Positions 24,864 through 28,024 of a stretch of DNA of 28,024 nt are shown in pieces (position 1 is the stretch's first letter; each line of letters starts with the position of its first letter). The translations under genes and the position numbers were made by a program. The notes under the pieces are model-generated. The model ran no database searches and had not been told where the DNA came from. It saw only the letters and a list, made by a program, of their open reading frames with translations. The stretch is from VFMC01 sp044359565 (GTDB taxonomy: Bacteria > Actinomycetota > Acidimicrobiia > Acidimicrobiales > Ilumatobacteraceae), in contig JBIKLX010000019.1 in the NCBI GenBank assembly GCA_044359565.1, positions 1-28,024 of the forward strand. Reading direction: 5' to 3'.

Positions 24864-26168
24864 TCAGTCGGCGAACATCGTGTCGCGGGCGGTGGCGGCG
24901 GGCACCGGTGCCCGGGCTGCGGCGACGCCGCCGTCGGGCAGGTTGGGGCAGTACGCCGACGGGTACTGCCAGGTGTTCCGCTGCTCGCCCACCCACTCGA
25001 GGTGCATCCCGTCGGGATAGAGGAAGTTGCCGCCCCAGGCGAAGCCGTGCTTGCGGAAGATGCGCACGATGCGGCAGTCGAGCCGTGGCTGGCGACCCTG
25101 GCCGTTGGTACTGACATTCATGTCGAACGCCATTCCCCAGGCGTGCCTGCTGACCGACCCCACCGTGCTCGACGCGCGGGCGTAGCGCGGGTTCCAGCAC
25201 CCGCCCCATTGGTTCGTGTCGGCCACGTCGAAGTACGGGGCGAGACCGAGCTCGGCGATCTCGGCGAGCGCTGCGTCGAGGTCGGCGATCACACGCCGGT
25301 GGCACGACGCACGCACCTTGATGGGCGAGTACTGGACGAACACAATGTTGGCACCGACCCAGGCCGGGTCGAGGGTGAGGGTGTCGTCGCGGTTGATGCG
25401 GTAGTCGAACTCGCCGAGCAGGGCCTTCGTTCGCGCCAGGCCCAGCAGTCCGTCGGGATTGGGCGGGGCCCACGAATGGGTCACCCGCACACCGTTGTTG
25501 TCGACCAGACCGGCGGCAGCCAGCGCGGCATCGAGGTCGGCGCGGACGAAGCGACCGAAGAAGAGCACCCGGGTGGTGGCACCGGCACCGAGCAGATCGG
25601 CCGAGCCGTTCGACATGACGATCTCTGCACCGCCCACCTGTGCGTCGGGGGCGATCAGGCCCACCCGGTAGCGCACGGCGTACCGGTCGGCGCGTACGAC
25701 CTCGATCACATCGCCCACCTGTGCGGTGCGCAACGCGGCGCCAGTAGCGCTCAGCACAATGTCGCCTGCCGCCACGGTCGCCGACACGTCGAGTCCCATG
25801 ATCGGCCCGAGCGCCTCGACGGGGAGCGCCGTGATCACCACCGGGTACTGCCAGTACCCCGACGAACCACTCGCCTGCTGCACCACGGTGTCGCCACGCC
25901 AGACGGTGGTGGCACCAGCGGCGTACGAACGCCCACGCGCCGACGGGATGCCGAGGGAACGGCCGATCTCCTCGATGCGATCGACGGTGGCCGGCTTCAT
26001 CGCACCGAACTCGCTCACCGACACCACATCGGCCGCCGGCATCATCCGCACTGCAGGGGCGAGGCCCTGGGCCGGCTGGTCGAGCGGGTCGTCGCCGAGG
26101 GCTGCGACGGGCACCGCTGCGCATACCAGCGCCGCGGCCACCATGACGAAGACCCCCCGGCAGTGCAC
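24864..26168 (-). CDS. Secreted M15-family peptidase (VanY/endopeptidase-like)
   Basis: 434 aa from GTG at 26168. A signal peptide occupies 1-23 (MHCRGVFVMVAAALVCAAVP). Residues about 40-280 are not assigned; they contain no motif I can name. The C-terminal M15 zinc domain has SRHAWGMAFD at 340-349 (Zn ligands H342 and D349) and DGMHLEW at 386-392 (third ligand H389). The base position is D386, three before the His, as in the DxxHFE motif of L-alanyl-D-glutamate endopeptidases, rather than the ExxH of VanX/DDC carboxypeptidases. So an endopeptidase that cuts peptidoglycan stem peptides is as likely as a D,D-carboxypeptidase. Four cysteines in the domain (C289, C324, C365, C407) may form disulfides. 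TAGGGT six bases upstream suggests a leaderless start. Confidence 0.88.
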   Translation of the reverse strand: MHCRGVFVMVAAALVCAAVPVAALGDDPLDQPAQGLAPAVRMMPAADVVSVSEFGAMKPATVDRIEEIGRSLGIPSARGRSYAAGATTVWRGDTVVQQASGSSGYWQYPVVITALPVEALGPIMGLDVSATVAAGDIVLSATGAALRTAQVGDVIEVVRADRYAVRYRVGLIAPDAQVGGAEIVMSNGSADLLGAGATTRVLFFGRFVRADLDAALAAAGLVDNNGVRVTHSWAPPNPDGLLGLARTKALLGEFDYRINRDDTLTLDPAWVGANIVFVQYSPIKVRASCHRRVIADLDAALAEIAELGLAPYFDVADTNQWGGCWNPRYARASSTVGSVSRHAWGMAFDMNVSTNGQGRQPRLDCRIVRIFRKHGFAWGGNFLYPDGMHLEWVGEQRNTWQYPSAYCPNLPDGGVAAARAPVPAATARDTMFAD

Positions 26169-26174
26169 GGCCGG

Positions 26175-26180
26175 ACCCTA
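26175..26180 (-). promoter_or_regulatory. -10-like hexamer TAGGGT for the M15 peptidase
   Basis: TAGGGT on the minus strand is followed by exactly six bases and the GTG start at 26168, which places the expected transcription start on the start codon. It shares the 66-nt divergent gap with the lysS promoter. Confidence 0.45.
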
Positions 26181-26219
26181 CCAGCGCGTAATGGACCGCC
26201 GGGCTGGGCTGCGAACCGG

Positions 26220-26225
26220 TACCGT
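26220..26225 (+). promoter_or_regulatory. -10-like hexamer TACCGT for lysS
   Basis: TACCGT lies nine bases before the lysS GTG at 26235, with no SD sequence between them, the same spacing as before the genes at 1104, 4027 and 6412. Confidence 0.45.
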
Positions 26226-26234
26226 CTCTGCCTT

Positions 26235-27788
26235 GTGAGCGAGACAGCCCCCGACCCGCAGGCCGAACCAGCCGCCGAGGAACATCCTGAACACGGGAGC
26301 GGCCTCCTCGCCGAGAAGGTCAAGCGCTTCGCCAAGATCGACCGCGTTCGCGAGTCGGGCCTGAACCCGTACCCATACCGTTTCGACCGCACCCACACCC
26401 TCGGCGAGATCCGTGCCACCCACGGCCACCTCGAGCCCGGTGTCGAGACCGAGGTGCGGGTGGCGGTCGCCGGTCGAGTGATGCTGCTGCGCGAACAGGG
26501 CAAGCTCATCTTCGTCACGATGCGCGACCGCAGCGACGACATCCAGTTGTTCGTATCGAAGGCCGTCATCGGCGACGAGGCGTTCGAGGCGTTCGGCGCC
26601 CTCGACCTCGGCGACTGGGTGGGCGTCGAGGGCACGGTGATGACCACGCGCAAGGGCGAACTGAGCGTGAAGGTCGACCGTTTCGAACTGCTCTCGAAAG
26701 CAGTGCGACCGATGCCCGACAAGTGGCACGGCCTCACCGACACCGACACCCGATTCCGCCAGCGGTATGCCGACCTCATCGTGAACGCCGACGCCCGGCG
26801 CACCTTCGAGATCCGCCATGCCGTCATCGCCAGCTTCCGCCGCACTCTGCACCAGCAGGGCTTCATCGAGGTCGAGACCCCGGTGCTGCACGTCGAGGCC
26901 GGCGGGGCCCACGCCCGTCCCTTCATCACCCATCACAACACGCTCGATATGACGATGTTCCTGCGCATCGCGCTCGAACTGCACCTGAAGCGCCTCATCG
27001 TCGGCGGGATGGAACGGGTGTACGAGATCGGCCGCGTGTTCCGCAACGAGGGCATCAGCACCCGGCACAACCCCGAGTTCACGATGATGGAGCTCTACCA
27101 GGCGTTCGCCGACCACACCGAGATGATCGACATCACCGAGCGGCTCATCACCGCCGCCGCCGTCGAGGCCACCGGTTCGTCGGTGGTCACCGTGCACGGC
27201 CCCGGCGACGTGGTCGAGGCCGTCGACCTGGCCGAACCGTGGCGCCAGGTGCGGATGATCGACCTGGTGCAGGAGTACACCGGCGTAGAGGTGCACCCGT
27301 CGCAGCCCATCGAACACCTGCGCAAGCTGGCCGCCGAGTACAGCGTCTCGGTGCTGCCGCGGTGGGGTGCGGGCAAGATCATCGAGGAACTGTTCGAGGC
27401 CACCGCCGAGCACACGCTCATCCGCCCCACGTTCGTCACCGGCCACCCGGTCGAGATCTCGCCGCTGGCACGCACCGATCGCAACGACCCGTTCCTCACC
27501 GAACGGTTCGAGCTGTTCATCGGCGGTCGCGAGTACGCCAACGGCTACAGCGAGTTGAACGATCCGGTCGAGCAGCGGGCCCGGTTCGAGGACGAGCAGA
27601 AGGCCAAGGAGGCCGGCGACGACGAGGCGGGCGGTATCGACGAGGACTACCTGCGCGCCCTCGAGTACGGCATGCCGCCCACCGGCGGCCTCGGCATCGG
27701 CATGGACCGCGTGGCCATGCTCATCGCCGGTGTCACCTCCATCAAGGAGGTCATCTTGTTCCCCACCCTCCGCCACGAAGTGCTCTGA
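26235..27788 (+). CDS. lysS: Lysyl-tRNA synthetase, class II
   Basis: 517 aa. Charges tRNA-Lys with lysine. The N-terminal OB-fold (about 55-165; VAVAGRVMLLREQGKLIFVTMRD) binds the anticodon. The catalytic domain shows class II motif 1 near QQGFIEVETPVLHVEAGGAHARPF, motif 2 in RVFRNEGISTRHNPEFTMMELYQAF, and motif 3 in GGLGIGMDRVAML. GTG at 26235 gives a short acidic N-terminus typical of the family and lies nine bases after TACCGT; the frame stays open far upstream but there it is antisense in the peptidase gene. The dapD gene begins 14 nt after the stop with its own SD, so the two are likely one transcript. No pseudogene sign. Confidence 0.97.
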   Translation: MSETAPDPQAEPAAEEHPEHGSGLLAEKVKRFAKIDRVRESGLNPYPYRFDRTHTLGEIRATHGHLEPGVETEVRVAVAGRVMLLREQGKLIFVTMRDRSDDIQLFVSKAVIGDEAFEAFGALDLGDWVGVEGTVMTTRKGELSVKVDRFELLSKAVRPMPDKWHGLTDTDTRFRQRYADLIVNADARRTFEIRHAVIASFRRTLHQQGFIEVETPVLHVEAGGAHARPFITHHNTLDMTMFLRIALELHLKRLIVGGMERVYEIGRVFRNEGISTRHNPEFTMMELYQAFADHTEMIDITERLITAAAVEATGSSVVTVHGPGDVVEAVDLAEPWRQVRMIDLVQEYTGVEVHPSQPIEHLRKLAAEYSVSVLPRWGAGKIIEELFEATAEHTLIRPTFVTGHPVEISPLARTDRNDPFLTERFELFIGGREYANGYSELNDPVEQRARFEDEQKAKEAGDDEAGGIDEDYLRALEYGMPPTGGLGIGMDRVAMLIAGVTSIKEVILFPTLRHEVL

Positions 27789-27802
27789 CGAAAGGCCCAA
27801 CG

Positions 27803-28024
27803 ATGACCGCAGCCTGGGGCGCCGGCCTCGCCACCGTGACAACCGACGGCACCGTCCTCGACACCTGGTTCCCGCATGTCGGGTTGGGCGATCTGCCCGA
27901 CCGGCCATGGCACGACCTGCTGCCCGAGGTGGCGCCGAGCGACGATGTGCGCGGCTACGGCCGCCGGGTGGTGGTGCTCGCCATCGACACCGACGATGCC
28001 CCCTCGTCCACCAGCGACGCCTAT
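27803..28024 (+). CDS. dapD: Tetrahydrodipicolinate N-succinyltransferase, N-terminal part (runs off window)
   Basis: 74 codons are visible from ATG at 27803, with GAAAGG seven bases upstream. The N-terminus, GAGLATVTTDGTVLDTWFP, is close to the actinobacterial DapD start as I recall it (GLATLAADGSVLDTWFP in M. tuberculosis). DapD succinylates tetrahydrodipicolinate on the route to meso-diaminopimelate and lysine. The catalytic beta-helix lies beyond the window, so the call rests on the N-terminal domain alone. Placement directly after lysS links lysine supply with its charging to tRNA, and diaminopimelate also serves wall cross-linking. Confidence 0.8.
   Translation, partial: MTAAWGAGLATVTTDGTVLDTWFPHVGLGDLPDRPWHDLLPEVAPSDDVRGYGRRVVVLAIDTDDAPSSTSDAY

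Noticed and set aside
24836..25117. Extended N-terminus of the LpdA-like protein
   Set aside because: It overlaps the end of the M15 gene in another frame; the FAD motif belongs at the extreme N-terminus.

Overview
The window is a GC-rich, densely packed bacterial chromosome segment. GTG starts, short intergenic gaps, a CofD/FbiA-type F420 enzyme, a fused biotin carboxylase/BCCP, a LytR-CpsA-Psr protein and an actinobacterial-type DapD point to Actinomycetota. The non-mycobacterial gene set and the surface repeats (RLVDTR ... VVDVTGWF) suggest an Acidimicrobiia/Ilumatobacter-like lineage, but that is inference. No rRNA, tRNA, CRISPR array, phage or transposase gene was seen, and no stretch over 300 bases lacks a gene.

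Layout. 1-1104 (-) is a truncated family 2 glycosyltransferase. A perfect 17-bp-arm operator-like palindrome separates it from a 76-aa protein with a pentapeptide-periodic N-terminus. 1480-3933 (-) is a secreted SpoIID/LytB-domain protein with three C-terminal surface repeats. 4027-8456 holds a flippase-like membrane protein (+), GDP-mannose 4,6-dehydratase (-), a GT4 glycosyltransferase (+) and cofD (+). 8480-14645 is a leftward operon-like run: three GT4 glycosyltransferases, a His-rich membrane-anchored protein of unknown function, a sugar-nucleotide pyrophosphorylase and an SDR-fold protein lacking its catalytic Tyr/Lys. 14676-15470 (+) is a ferritin-like diiron protein. 15590-16237 (+) is a GNAT acetyltransferase bracketed by inverted copies of a hairpin plus 19-bp tandem repeats. 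16342-21663 (-) runs birA, LCP, rmlA, rmlC, rmlB, rmlD. 21683-23455 (+) is the acyl-CoA carboxylase alpha chain, 19 nt from birA and divergent. 23462-24835 (-) is an LpdA-like flavoprotein, 24864-26168 (-) an M15 peptidase, 26235-27788 (+) lysS, and 27803 to the edge the start of dapD.

How the genes fit together. Most of the window makes, exports or attaches a cell-surface glycopolymer. RmlABCD make dTDP-L-rhamnose, the pyrophosphorylase and Gmd should feed a GDP-6-deoxyhexose branch, five glycosyltransferases build the glycan, the flippase could export it and the LCP protein could link it to peptidoglycan. SpoIID and M15 proteins act on or at the wall. birA and its biotinylated substrate form a second unit, and lysS-dapD a third.

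Two themes stand out. First, the order cofD/fbiA, pyrophosphorylase, rmlD, LCP, birA, accA3, lpdA resembles an expanded order of homologues in the Mycobacterium tuberculosis Rv3261-Rv3303c region (recalled, not searched), so this looks like an old actinobacterial neighbourhood with inserted glycan genes. Second, at least seven genes have a TANNNT hexamer only 6-9 nt before the start codon, suggesting widespread leaderless or nearly leaderless transcripts.
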